Positions 40,252 to 48,414 of a DNA stretch of 64,000 nucleotides are shown here, in pieces. This DNA is from Pseudomonas sp. Bout1 (GTDB lineage Bacteria; Pseudomonadota; Gammaproteobacteria; Pseudomonadales; Pseudomonadaceae). Within the stretch, counting starts at the first letter, position 1, and each line of letters starts with the position of its first letter. Made by a program: the position numbers and the translations under genes. Where the stretch lies: assembly GCF_034314165.1 (NCBI RefSeq), contig NZ_JAVIWK010000001.1, positions 1 through 64,000 of the forward strand, written 5' to 3'. Below the pieces are notes generated by a model, which was not told the DNA's origin, searched no databases, and was given only the letters and a program-made list of their open reading frames with translations.

Positions 40252-40279
40252 GCAGGTTTTATGTCGAGCCAAAACCTGC
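40252..40279. promoter_or_regulatory. inverted repeat upstream of LLM oxidoreductase
   Basis: GCAGGTTTT (40252-40260) and AAAACCTGC (40271-40279), perfect 9-bp arms with a 10-bp spacer, 24 bp before the oxidoreductase start. There is no T-run, so a repressor or activator site is more likely than a terminator. Confidence 0.45.
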
Positions 40280-40444
40280 CGCTTCATGTGCATGTCTATG
40301 CAATGAGGGCATATACCCGAGATTCAATAGCTGAGGTGAATTTGCCTACCTTTAAAACGGTTTAGTCCGACGAGGTGAACTTTGCCAGCGCTTCTATCCT
40401 CAGAACCCTTACTGACGGAAAACCACAGGCACGAGGAGATTGAT

Positions 40445-40876
40445 ATGAGTATCAAGAAGAAAGCATCGGCGCATTGGGAAGGTGATCTGAAAACCGGCAT
40501 CGGTTCCATTTCCACGGAAACCGGCGTGTTGCGCGAAGCGCCCTACGGCTTTAAAGCCCGTTTCGAAGGGGGCAAGGGCACCAACCCTGAAGAGTTGATT
40601 GGCGCGGCCCATGCCGGTTGTTTCTCCATGGCCTTTTCCATGATTCTCGGCGACGCCGGGCTCAAGGCCGACAGCATCGACACCCAGGCCGAAGTGACCC
40701 TGGACCAGGTAGAAGGGGGCTTTGCGATTACTGCCGTGCACCTGATCCTCAAGGCGAAGATCCCGGGCGCCAGCCAGGCGCAGTTTGATGAACTGAGCAA
40801 AAAGGCCAAGGAAGGATGCCCGGTGTCCAAGGTGTTGAATGCAACCATCACCCTGGATGGCACCCTCGTAAGCTAA
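40445..40876 (+). CDS. osmC: OsmC-family peroxiredoxin
   Basis: A 143-residue OsmC-type thiol peroxidase that reduces organic hydroperoxides. The two redox cysteines are C59 (GAAHAGCFSMAF) and C124 (AKEGCPVSKV). It starts MSIKKKASAHWEGDLKTG, with AGGAG upstream of the ATG; the upstream frame is open but not family-like. In E. coli OsmC is induced in stationary phase and osmotic stress. Confidence 0.94.
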   Translation: MSIKKKASAHWEGDLKTGIGSISTETGVLREAPYGFKARFEGGKGTNPEELIGAAHAGCFSMAFSMILGDAGLKADSIDTQAEVTLDQVEGGFAITAVHLILKAKIPGASQAQFDELSKKAKEGCPVSKVLNATITLDGTLVS

Positions 40877-40894
40877 CCAGGCACCCTGCTTCTT

Positions 40895-40992
40895 GTAGGA
40901 GCGAGCTTGCGTGCGAAAAACCTGAGGGCGCCGCGTTTATCCAGGATAAACGCGTCATCGTTAACGTTCTTCGCGAGCAAGCTCGCTCCTAC
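40895..40992. repeat. REPIN (GTAGGAGCGAGCTTGC family)
   Basis: Inverted arms at both ends (GTAGGAGCGAGCTTGC from 40895 and its complement ending 40992) surround an internal perfect hairpin CGCGTTTATCC-A-GGATAAACGCG (40932-40954). A third REP family in this window. Confidence 0.9.
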
Positions 40993-41067
40993 GCGTTCAG
41001 GTGTGGTCGAATAGCCGATTGCAGACTTAGCGCACACCCGTGCGCATGCATTCAGGGAGCTTCACTG

Positions 41068-41307
41068 ATGAAACGTTTGGTTTTAGCGGTTATCTGCGGT
41101 GCACTGGCCACATCGGCCCTGGCCGCGCCGAAAGACTGTGAAGAGCTCAGGAAAGAGATTGAGATCAAGATCCAGGCGAATGCCGTTCCGTCCTACACCC
41201 TCGAAGTCGTCAGCAAGGAAGAAGCTGACAAGCACGACAGCGCCATGGTTGTCGGCAGCTGTGAGAACGGCACCAAGGCTATCGTCTACCAGAAGAACAA
41301 CGACTGA
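41068..41307 (+). CDS. DUF1161 periplasmic protein (copy 2)
   Basis: A 79-residue exported protein related to copy 1: Sec signal peptide (about 1-20, ALA-APK), then KDCEELRKEIEIKIQANAVPSYTLEVV and VVGSCENGTKAIVY, with the same pair of cysteines. GGGAG lies 9 nt before the ATG. Function unknown. Its stop codon abuts the stop of the convergent lipoprotein gene (TGATCA). Confidence 0.9.
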   Translation: MKRLVLAVICGALATSALAAPKDCEELRKEIEIKIQANAVPSYTLEVVSKEEADKHDSAMVVGSCENGTKAIVYQKNND

Positions 41308-41730
41308 TCAGATGCAGTTGACGCTACGTTCTTCAGCCAGCAACTGACCCGCTTTGTTGTACAACCGGATATTCGGGTTGTAGCCCAGTGACCGCCCTTC
41401 CAGGCGATAACGCTGGCCTGCCTCGAAACGGTCGTATTGCAGGGTCATGAAGCAGGTTCGGTCGGTGGTTTGGCCAAACCCGCCAAAGCTGCCGCCGGTA
41501 GGCACCTCGAAATCAAAACGCACCATCAGTTCATGCTTGCCAGGCGGCACCTGGAAGAAGCGCCCGTCGTTCAGGTTCTTTCCGTCCAGGCGTTGCGCCA
41601 TAACCAGCTTGGCGCCGGGCGTTGGGGTGGCGAAGTCGACCCAGGCTTGCTGCGGATCAACGGCCGGTAGCGGCGTCGACGCGCAGGCGCTGAGAAAAAT
41701 CGCGGCGACGGGAAGCAGTAGCTGACGCAT
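41308..41730 (-). CDS. hypothetical lipoprotein
   Basis: A 140-residue predicted outer- or inner-membrane lipoprotein: signal sequence MRQLLLPVAAIFLSAC with lipobox LSAC, then a soluble beta-rich domain (GKHELMVRFDFEVP, FEAGQRYRLEGRSLG) resembling small Pseudomonas envelope proteins of unknown function. A GTG three codons earlier is an alternative start; neither has a clear ribosome binding site. I do not recognise a specific function. Confidence 0.8.
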   Translation of the reverse strand: MRQLLLPVAAIFLSACASTPLPAVDPQQAWVDFATPTPGAKLVMAQRLDGKNLNDGRFFQVPPGKHELMVRFDFEVPTGGSFGGFGQTTDRTCFMTLQYDRFEAGQRYRLEGRSLGYNPNIRLYNKAGQLLAEERSVNCI

Positions 41731-41872
41731 GTTAAGCACTCAAGGGTAGGAATGGTTGTTTGAGCGGCTGCGTTCGACAGCAGGCTCCCTGTGAGTATAA
41801 ACACGCCACGCCATGGAAAAATTCCCCACAGGCGAGATAGTCTGGCGGGATGGTTACCGGTGAGAGGTTTTA

Positions 41873-42925
41873 ATGGTCAGGCGTTTACTTCCCGGGTTGA
41901 TGTTGCTGGTGCTCAGTGGCTGTTCCAGTGTCAGTTATTACAGCCAACTGGCCGACGGCCAATGGCAATTGCTGCGGGCCCGGGAGCCGGTTTCCGAGGT
42001 CATCGCCGACCCGTCCCGCTCGCAGGTGCTGCGTGACCACTTGGCGCAGTCGCAGAAAGCCCGCGCGTTCGCGAGCGAACACCTGCACCTGCCGGATAAC
42101 CAGAGTTACCGCCTGTATGCCGATATCGGCCGTCCTTATGTAGTTTGGAACGTCTTCGCCACGCCGGAATTTTCCCTGTCGCCGCAAACCCACTGCTTCC
42201 CGATTGCCGGTTGCGTGGCCTATCGCGGGTATTACAACCAGGGCGCGGCGCGTGGCCAGGCAGCGTTGTTGAAGCAGCAAGGCATGGACGTGTCGATTGG
42301 TGGCGTCGAGGCTTATTCCACCCTGGGCTGGTTCAACGACCCGATCATGAGTTCGATGATGAGCTGGGGCGATGAGCGCCTGGCCACGCTGATTTTTCAT
42401 GAGTTGGCGCACCAGCGCTTTTATGTGAAGGACGACACTGAGTTCAACGAGTCGTACGCCACCTTTGTCGAGCAAGAAGGTACCCGGCAATGGCGGGCGG
42501 CCCGAGGCTTGCCGCCTGCGAGCGAGGCCGCGTTGAAACAGCGCGACCAGTTCACCCGGCTGGTGCTTGACACCCGCAAACGCCTGGAGCAGTTGTATAC
42601 GCAGCCGCTGGCGCCAGATGCCATGCGCCAGGCCAAGGCGGCTGAATTCGAACGCTTGCGCAGCGACTACCGGCAAATGCGCGATAGCCAGTGGGGCGGC
42701 GACAAGCGCTATGACGCCTGGATGAACTTGCCGATGAACAACGCAAGGCTGTTGCCGTTTGGCCTGTATGACCAGTGGGTGCCGGCGTTTGCCGCGTTGT
42801 TCCGGGAGGAAGGCGGGGATTGGCTGAAGTTTTTTGCGGCGGTGGAGACGCTGGGCGGGTTGCCGGCGGATCAGCGCAAGGCGGCACTCAGAACACTGGA
42901 AGCCCCGTCCCCGTCCCCGCCGTAG
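41873..42925 (+). CDS. putative zinc aminopeptidase lipoprotein
   Basis: A 350-residue predicted lipoprotein (lipobox LSGC at about 14-17) of the bacterial 'predicted aminopeptidase' family. The zinc motif HELAHQ lies at about 182-187 with a downstream Glu (FNESYATFVEQEG) as the likely third ligand. Biochemical function is inferred from the family, not proven. The C-terminal coding sequence ends in a CCCGTC-type hexamer repeat (PSPSPP), and the TAG stop is part of the REPIN that follows. Confidence 0.85.
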   Translation: MVRRLLPGLMLLVLSGCSSVSYYSQLADGQWQLLRAREPVSEVIADPSRSQVLRDHLAQSQKARAFASEHLHLPDNQSYRLYADIGRPYVVWNVFATPEFSLSPQTHCFPIAGCVAYRGYYNQGAARGQAALLKQQGMDVSIGGVEAYSTLGWFNDPIMSSMMSWGDERLATLIFHELAHQRFYVKDDTEFNESYATFVEQEGTRQWRAARGLPPASEAALKQRDQFTRLVLDTRKRLEQLYTQPLAPDAMRQAKAAEFERLRSDYRQMRDSQWGGDKRYDAWMNLPMNNARLLPFGLYDQWVPAFAALFREEGGDWLKFFAAVETLGGLPADQRKAALRTLEAPSPSPP

Positions 42926-43034
42926 CAGCTGTCGAGCCCCAGCGAGGCTGCGTAGGCCGCACCGCAGCTCTCAAACCAAGCTTGGGACCGAGTCGCACCC
43001 GACGCAGCCTCGCTGGGGCTCGACAGCTGCTACG
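42921..43034. repeat. REPIN with 32-bp perfect arms, overlapping the aminopeptidase stop
   Basis: Arms CGTAGCAGCTGTCGAGCCCC... at 42921-42952 and the exact complement at 43003-43034. A fourth REP family (AGCGAGGCTGCG). Its first bases supply the stop codon of the preceding gene, and it fills the gap to the convergent HAD gene. Confidence 0.93.
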
Positions 43035-43042
43035 GGATTGTT

Positions 43043-43696
43043 TTATGGCCGCTGCAGGAAGGCCTGATGCATCTGCGCCAATGTTTCGAAATGCCAGGTC
43101 GGCGCTTCGGCACTCAGCTCCTCATGGCTGCCAAACCCGTAACCCACCGCCGCGCAGTCCAGCCCGTTGCTGCGGGCCCCGATCAGGTCGTGCTTGCGGT
43201 CGCCAATCATCAAGGTGCTGGCCGGGTCCAGGCCTTCTTCGGCCATCAGGTGGGCGATCAGCTCGACCTTGTGGGTGCGGGTGCCGTCCAGCTCGCTGCC
43301 GTAGATCAGCTTGAAGTGCCGGGCGAAATCAAAGTGCCTGGCGATCTCCCGGGCAAATACCCACGGCTTGGACGTGGCCACATACAGCTGGCGGCCCTGG
43401 CCATTCAGCTGCTCAAGCAGCGGTATCACGCCGTCGAACACGCGGTTTTCGTACAGGCCGGTGACCTTGAAACGCTCACGGTAGAAATTCACTGCCTCCC
43501 AGGCCTTCGCCTCGTCGAAGCCATAAAACTGCATGAACGCCTGCAGCAGCGGTGGGCCGATGAAGTGCTCAAGTTTTGTCAGGTCCGGTTCATCGATCCC
43601 CAGTTTGGCAAGGGCGTACTGGATCGAGCGCGTGATGCCTTCGCGCGGGTCGGTGAGGGTGCCATCGAGGTCGAACAAAACGGTTTGGTAATGCAT
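43043..43696 (-). CDS. HAD-family phosphatase (phosphoglycolate-phosphatase-like)
   Basis: A 217-residue HAD hydrolase with nucleophile D9 and acid D11 (DLDGTLTD), a helical cap (about 20-85), Ser/Thr in VATSKPW, Lys and the final GDRKHDLIGA motif. It is close to Gph and similar pyrophosphatases; the substrate is not certain. The ATG at 43696 has AAGGA 7 nt upstream; an earlier ATG (43711) overlaps the stop of the next gene. It follows the gamma-carbonic-anhydrase-like gene, matching P. aeruginosa PA0065-PA0066 as I recall. Confidence 0.88.
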   Translation of the reverse strand: MHYQTVLFDLDGTLTDPREGITRSIQYALAKLGIDEPDLTKLEHFIGPPLLQAFMQFYGFDEAKAWEAVNFYRERFKVTGLYENRVFDGVIPLLEQLNGQGRQLYVATSKPWVFAREIARHFDFARHFKLIYGSELDGTRTHKVELIAHLMAEEGLDPASTLMIGDRKHDLIGARSNGLDCAAVGYGFGSHEELSAEAPTWHFETLAQMHQAFLQRP

Positions 43697-43707
43697 GGGT
43701 GTCCTTG

Positions 43708-44250
43708 TCATTGGTCGAAGCCTTCGGCCAGGTGCAGGTCTTTGAGCTTCACGTAGTTCGCGGCGCTGTAGGTGAAAAACGCCCGTTCCTTGTCAGTCAG
43801 CGCGCGGACCTGTTTAACCGGGCTGCCGACATACAAAAAACCGCTCTCGAGTTTCTTGCCCGGCGGCACCAGGCTGCCGGCGCCGATGATCACGTCGTCT
43901 TCCACCACGGCGCCGTCCATCACAATGCTGCCCATGCCGATCAGAATCCGGCTGCCCACCGTGCAGCCATGCAGCATGACCTTGTGGGCAATGGTCACAT
44001 CGTCGCCGATCAGCAGCGGGAAACCATCAGGATTGAAGGGCCCTGCGTGAGTAATGTGCAGCACGCAGCCGTCTTGCACGCTGGTACGGGCACCGATGCG
44101 GATGCGGTGCATGTCGCCGCGGATCACCGTCAGCGGCCATACCGAACTGTCGGCGCCAATTTCGACGTCGCCAATCACCACCGCCGATGCATCGACGAAA
44201 GCCCCGGCGGCCAAGGCCGGCGTGTGATTCTGGTAGGTGCGAAGGGTCAC
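43708..44250 (-). CDS. gamma-carbonic-anhydrase-like protein (YrdA type)
   Basis: A 180-residue left-handed beta-helix protein built of hexapeptide repeats (for example VVIGDVEIGADSSVWPLTVIRGD, IGDDVTIAHKVMLHGC, VGSRILIGMGSIV). The three zinc-binding histidine positions (RGDMHRI, THAG/VTIAHKVMLHG) are present, as in YrdA/PaaY-type proteins, but carbonic anhydrase activity is often undetectable in this group. GTG start. It is upstream of the HAD phosphatase gene. Confidence 0.9.
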   Translation of the reverse strand: MTLRTYQNHTPALAAGAFVDASAVVIGDVEIGADSSVWPLTVIRGDMHRIRIGARTSVQDGCVLHITHAGPFNPDGFPLLIGDDVTIAHKVMLHGCTVGSRILIGMGSIVMDGAVVEDDVIIGAGSLVPPGKKLESGFLYVGSPVKQVRALTDKERAFFTYSAANYVKLKDLHLAEGFDQ

Positions 44251-44352
44251 GATAGGCTCTCTCTCTTCTGCTGATAGCTGCGGTGGGCGTTGATTGTAAT
44301 TAAGATGGCCCCATCTTTGTTCTTACATGTTTCTTCAGCCAAGGTGCCAACC

Positions 44353-46404
44353 GTGAGCGCGAACAACCCGCTTCTGCAGTCCTACGACCTGCCGCCGTTC
44401 TCGGCGATCCGTGCCGAGCACGTGCAGCCGGCCATCGAACAGATCCTCGCCGACAACCGCGTCGCCATCGAAGGCATCCTGCAAAGCCAGGGTAAAAATC
44501 CTACCTGGGCCGGGCTGATCCTGGCCATGGACGAACTCAATGACCGCCTGGGCGCCGCCTGGAGCCCGGTCAGCCACCTGAATGCCGTGTGCAACAGCGC
44601 CGAACTGCGCGAAGCATACGAGGCGTGCTTGCCGGCACTGAGCGCCTATTCCACCGAAATGGGCCAGAACCGTGAGCTGTTCCAGGCCTTCGAAGCCTTG
44701 GCCAACAGCCCGGAAGCCGCCGGCTTCGACGTGGCGCAAAAAACCATTCTGGAACACTCGCTGCGCGACTTCCGCCTGTCGGGTATCGATTTGCCGCCGG
44801 AGCAGCAAAAACGCTACGCAGAGGTGCAGAGCAAGCTGTCGGAGTTGGGCAGCAAGTTCTCCAACCAATTGCTCGACGCCACCCAGGCCTGGACCAAGCA
44901 CGTCACTGACGAAGCGACCCTCGCCGGCCTGACCGATTCGGCCAAGGCGCAAATGGCGGCCGCAGCGCAGGCCAAAGGCCTCGACGGCTGGCTGATCACC
45001 CTGGAGTTCCCGAGCTACTACGCGGTAATGACCTACGCCCACGACCGCGCCCTGCGTGAAGAAATCTACGCGGCCTACTGCACCCGTGCATCGGACCAGG
45101 GCCCGAATGCCGGCCAGAACGATAACGGCCCGGTCATGGAACAGATCCTCGACCTGCGTCAGGAGCTCGCGCAACTGTTGGGCTTCGCCTCGTTCTCCGA
45201 ACTGAGCCTGGCCACCAAAATGGCCGAGTCCAGTGACCAGGTACTGAGCTTCCTGCGCGACCTGGCCAAGCGCAGCAAGCCGTTTGCCACCCAGGACCTG
45301 CAACAGCTCAAGGCCTATGCCGCCGAACAAGGCTGCCCGGACCTGCAAAGCTGGGACAGCGGTTTCTACGGCGAAAAGCTGCGTGAACAACGCTACAGCG
45401 TGGCCCAGGAAGCCCTGCGCGCGTACTTCCCGATCGACAAGGTACTCAGCGGCTTGTTCGCCATTGTGCAGCGTCTGTACGGCATCGAAATCGCCGAGCA
45501 GAAAGGCTTCGACACCTGGCACCCGGACGTTCGCCTGTTTGAAATCAAGGAAAACGGCCAGCACGTCGGCCGCTTCTTCTTCGACCTGTATGCCCGCGCC
45601 AACAAGCGTGGCGGTGCCTGGATGGACGGCGCCCGCGACCGTCGCCGCACCATTGATGGCGTGCTGCAAAGCCCGGTGGCCAACCTGGTGTGCAACTTCA
45701 CCCCGGCTGACAGCGGCAAGCCGGCCCTGCTGACCCACGATGAAGTGACTACGCTGTTCCACGAATTCGGCCACGGCCTGCATCACCTGTTGACCCGTGT
45801 TGAACACGCCGGCGTGTCCGGCATCAACGGCGTGGCCTGGGATGCGGTGGAGTTGCCGAGCCAGTTCATGGAGAACTGGTGCTGGGAGCCGGAAGGCCTG
45901 GCGCTGATTTCCGGCCACTATGAAACCGGTGAGCCGCTGCCACAGGACCTGTTGCAAAAGATGCTTGCGGCGAAAAATTTCCAGTCCGGGCTGATGATGG
46001 TTCGCCAGCTGGAATTCTCGTTGTTCGACTTTGAACTGCACGCCACCCACGGCGACGGTCGCAGTGTGTTGCAGGTGCTTGAAGGCGTGCGTGACGAGGT
46101 GTCAGTGATGCGCCCGCCCGCCTACAACCGCTTCCCCAATAGCTTCGCGCACATCTTCGCCGGCGGTTACGCGGCGGGTTACTACAGCTACAAGTGGGCG
46201 GAAGTGTTGTCGGCCGATGCCTTCTCCAAGTTCGAAGAAGACGGCGTACTCAACGCCGAGACGGGCCGGGCGTTCCGCGAGGCGATCCTGGCCCGTGGTG
46301 GTTCCCAGGCGCCGATGGTGCTGTTCGTCGACTTCCGCGGACGTGCGCCGTCGATTGACGCACTCTTGCGCCACAGCGGCCTGAGTGAGGACGCGGCAGC
46401 ATGA
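44353..46404 (+). CDS. prlC: oligopeptidase A
   Basis: A 683-residue cytosolic M3-family zinc metallopeptidase degrading short peptides such as cleaved signal peptides. The zinc motif HEFGHGLH is at about 470-477, with downstream Glu in WDAVELPSQFMENW. I use the GTG start at 44353 (MSANNPLLQSYDLPPF), with AAGGTG 7 nt upstream; the frame is open to 44290 but without family similarity. Its stop overlaps the next gene by 4 bp. Confidence 0.95.
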   Translation: MSANNPLLQSYDLPPFSAIRAEHVQPAIEQILADNRVAIEGILQSQGKNPTWAGLILAMDELNDRLGAAWSPVSHLNAVCNSAELREAYEACLPALSAYSTEMGQNRELFQAFEALANSPEAAGFDVAQKTILEHSLRDFRLSGIDLPPEQQKRYAEVQSKLSELGSKFSNQLLDATQAWTKHVTDEATLAGLTDSAKAQMAAAAQAKGLDGWLITLEFPSYYAVMTYAHDRALREEIYAAYCTRASDQGPNAGQNDNGPVMEQILDLRQELAQLLGFASFSELSLATKMAESSDQVLSFLRDLAKRSKPFATQDLQQLKAYAAEQGCPDLQSWDSGFYGEKLREQRYSVAQEALRAYFPIDKVLSGLFAIVQRLYGIEIAEQKGFDTWHPDVRLFEIKENGQHVGRFFFDLYARANKRGGAWMDGARDRRRTIDGVLQSPVANLVCNFTPADSGKPALLTHDEVTTLFHEFGHGLHHLLTRVEHAGVSGINGVAWDAVELPSQFMENWCWEPEGLALISGHYETGEPLPQDLLQKMLAAKNFQSGLMMVRQLEFSLFDFELHATHGDGRSVLQVLEGVRDEVSVMRPPAYNRFPNSFAHIFAGGYAAGYYSYKWAEVLSADAFSKFEEDGVLNAETGRAFREAILARGGSQAPMVLFVDFRGRAPSIDALLRHSGLSEDAAA

Positions 46405-46673
46405 GTGAGGGGCCTGTGAAAACCAAAAAACGCTTTATCGCCGGGGCGGTCTGCCCGGCGTGCAGCGAGCCGGACAAGTTGATGATGTGGAGCGAGAACG
46501 ACGTGCCGCACCGCGAATGCGTGGCCTGCGGTTATTCCGACACGCTCAATGAGCAAGGTCTGTCAGTGCCCAAGGAGTTGGGTACACGGGTAAATACCTC
46601 GGCGCTGAAAGCACCGGACCCCAAGGTACAAGCAGTGCAGTTCTTCCCTAATCCGAAGCTGAAAAAAGACTGA
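46401..46673 (+). CDS. YheV-type zinc-ribbon protein
   Basis: A 90-residue protein with a four-cysteine zinc ribbon (CPACSEPDK at about 18-26 and CVACGYSD at about 40-47), matching the YheV family of putative metal-binding proteins. The ATG overlaps the prlC stop (ATGA); a GTG five codons later is an alternative start. prlC-yheV linkage is conserved in gammaproteobacteria; function unknown. Confidence 0.9.
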   Translation: MSEGPVKTKKRFIAGAVCPACSEPDKLMMWSENDVPHRECVACGYSDTLNEQGLSVPKELGTRVNTSALKAPDPKVQAVQFFPNPKLKKD

Positions 46674-46678
46674 CCACC

Positions 46679-46729
46679 CAGCGCTCCCTTAGCCGACGGC
46701 TCAGGGAGCGATGACCAGCGCTGTTTTTT
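46679..46729 (+). terminator. hairpin terminator overlapping the end of the phosphatase gene
   Basis: An outer stem CAGCGCT/AGCGCTG (46679-46685 with 46717-46723) directly precedes TTTTTT; inside it CGCTCCCT/AGGGAGCG (46682-46689 with 46703-46710) forms a competing stem. The right side lies within the last codons of the convergent phosphatase gene. Confidence 0.6.
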
Positions 46730-47387
46730 CCTGGCCCGGGTCAATAGCGTTGTCAGCCGTATTCAGCCAGCTTTTCATCGAGCACAGTGCAAAAGCGCTG
46801 GTGCTGCATTCCCCGTTGGCCAGTGCAGTGCGCAACTTGTCGACATCAGCCTTCATCATGTAGCGAACGCCGTCCTTGAAGCCATTACTGGCGCCGAAGC
46901 CACCCAAGGTCATTTCGTTCAGCGCGTCTTCCTTGCTCCATCCCTGAATCACCACGCGGTACATCGCCGCCATCAGGCCTGTGCGGTCGGAACCGTGCTT
47001 GCAGTGCATCAACACCGGGCCGTTGGCTTCGGCGTCCTGGATGGCACGCAACGCGGCGAGCACGTCGGCGTCGTCAACGTGGTTTGTGCGGTAAGACAAT
47101 TGCACCTGGTTGATCGCGGGTGATTTCAGCCAGTCGGCGTCGGATTCCGGCAGAAAGTTGATCACCGTGCCGATCTTGAGTTGTTCAAGTACAGGCACAG
47201 CACTGCTGTCTGGCAGCGCGCTGCGGTAAAGCGTGGGCGTCATCTGGTACAGATTGTATTGGTTGCCCACCGGCTGGGCCCATTCCGGCGAGCGAATGGG
47301 CGTGAGTTCTTCGGCCTGGGTAGGGACGGTGGAGAACATCGCCATGAACACGAGGCCGAGGGCAGGCAGCAATTGATTCTTGAACAT
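46701..47387 (-). CDS. exported dual-specificity/tyrosine phosphatase (TpbA-like)
   Basis: A 228-residue exported cysteine phosphatase. It has a Sec signal peptide (about 1-25), general-acid Asp region NHVDD (about 102-106) and the P-loop HCKHGSDRTG with nucleophile C129 and R135. Architecture and length resemble P. aeruginosa TpbA, a periplasmic tyrosine phosphatase acting on the diguanylate cyclase TpbB; no such partner is nearby, so the target is unknown. It is divergent from the gluconate dehydrogenase operon by 284 bp. Confidence 0.87.
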   Translation of the reverse strand: MFKNQLLPALGLVFMAMFSTVPTQAEELTPIRSPEWAQPVGNQYNLYQMTPTLYRSALPDSSAVPVLEQLKIGTVINFLPESDADWLKSPAINQVQLSYRTNHVDDADVLAALRAIQDAEANGPVLMHCKHGSDRTGLMAAMYRVVIQGWSKEDALNEMTLGGFGASNGFKDGVRYMMKADVDKLRTALANGECSTSAFALCSMKSWLNTADNAIDPGQEKTALVIAP

Positions 47388-47671
47388 GTGCGATGTGACC
47401 GAATAGGTAAAGGGCCGATGAGCTCCAGATTCACCTACATGGGGTCAACGTCGTGTGAGGTACTCGTCAAAGAATCGTGAATAAGCCGGCTGCCAGTCTG
47501 TTTTTTCCCGCTGAATCGATTCTCCTGGATGCTTAGGCTGCTATCCTTTGTAACTATTGATTGCTGCTGTGTTCTATCTTTTTGGGTCCTTTGGATCCCA
47601 TTTACCGCCAATACTATAAGTCGCTCCCAGAAGCGGCTGATAAATCCGTGACCACATGATGAGGTGCCACC

Positions 47672-48412
47672 ATGTCTGATCAAGATCAAGACAACCCCCG
47701 GCGTGAGTTTTTGCGCAAATCCTTGACCTTGATCCCGGTGGTCACTGTCGCCAGCACGGGCCTGGGCGGTTCGATGCTGATGGCGGTTCCGGAGCCGGTT
47801 CAAGCCAGCCCCGAGAAAACGCCTGTCAGCGGCAAGGCCTACGAGCCGAGCTATTTCACTGCCGAGGAATGGGCCTTTATCAACGCAGCCGTTGCCCGCC
47901 TGATCCCGGCGGACGACCAGGGCCCAGGCGCTTTGGAAGCCGGCGCGCCGGAATACATCGACCGCCAGATGAACACGCCTTACGCAGCGGGCGCGCTGTG
48001 GTTCATGCAAGGCCCGTTCAATGCCGACGCGCCGCCTGAAATGGGCTGGCAGAGCAAATTGGTGCCCAAGGAAATCTATCGCCTGGGCATTGCTGCCACG
48101 GATGCCTGGTCCAAAGCGATGAACGGTAAGCTATTTGCCGAGCAAGACAGCGCTACCCAGGAAAAGTTGCTTCAGCGTCTGGAAGCCGGTGACGCACAGT
48201 TCGACAGCGTTCCGCCGAAGATTTTTTTCAATCTGTTGCTGCAAAACACCAAGGAAGGGTTCTTCTGCGACCCGGTCCACGGTGGCAACAAAGGCATGGT
48301 CGGCTGGACCATGATCGGCTTCCCCGGCGCCCGCGCCGATTTCATGGATTGGGTTGAACGCAACGAACAATACCCCTTCCCGGCTGTTTCGATCCGTGGC
48401 GAGAGGGCGTAA
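47672..48412 (+). CDS. gluconate 2-dehydrogenase gamma (small) subunit
   Basis: A 246-residue Tat-exported subunit of the membrane-bound FAD gluconate 2-dehydrogenase complex that oxidises gluconate to 2-ketogluconate in the periplasm. The twin-arginine motif RREFLRKS is at residues 10-17 with a hydrophobic stretch after it, and the body is the gluconate 2-dehydrogenase subunit 3 domain. The subunit carries the folded complex across the membrane. It is 2 bp upstream of the flavoprotein gene; the order small-large-cytochrome is standard. Confidence 0.92.
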   Translation: MSDQDQDNPRREFLRKSLTLIPVVTVASTGLGGSMLMAVPEPVQASPEKTPVSGKAYEPSYFTAEEWAFINAAVARLIPADDQGPGALEAGAPEYIDRQMNTPYAAGALWFMQGPFNADAPPEMGWQSKLVPKEIYRLGIAATDAWSKAMNGKLFAEQDSATQEKLLQRLEAGDAQFDSVPPKIFFNLLLQNTKEGFFCDPVHGGNKGMVGWTMIGFPGARADFMDWVERNEQYPFPAVSIRGERA

Positions 48413-48414
48413 AC

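Noticed and set aside
43705..43711. ATG at 43711 as start of the HAD phosphatase
   Set aside because: It would place AAGGA inside the gene; the ATG at 43696 has this motif at proper distance and gives the family N-terminus.
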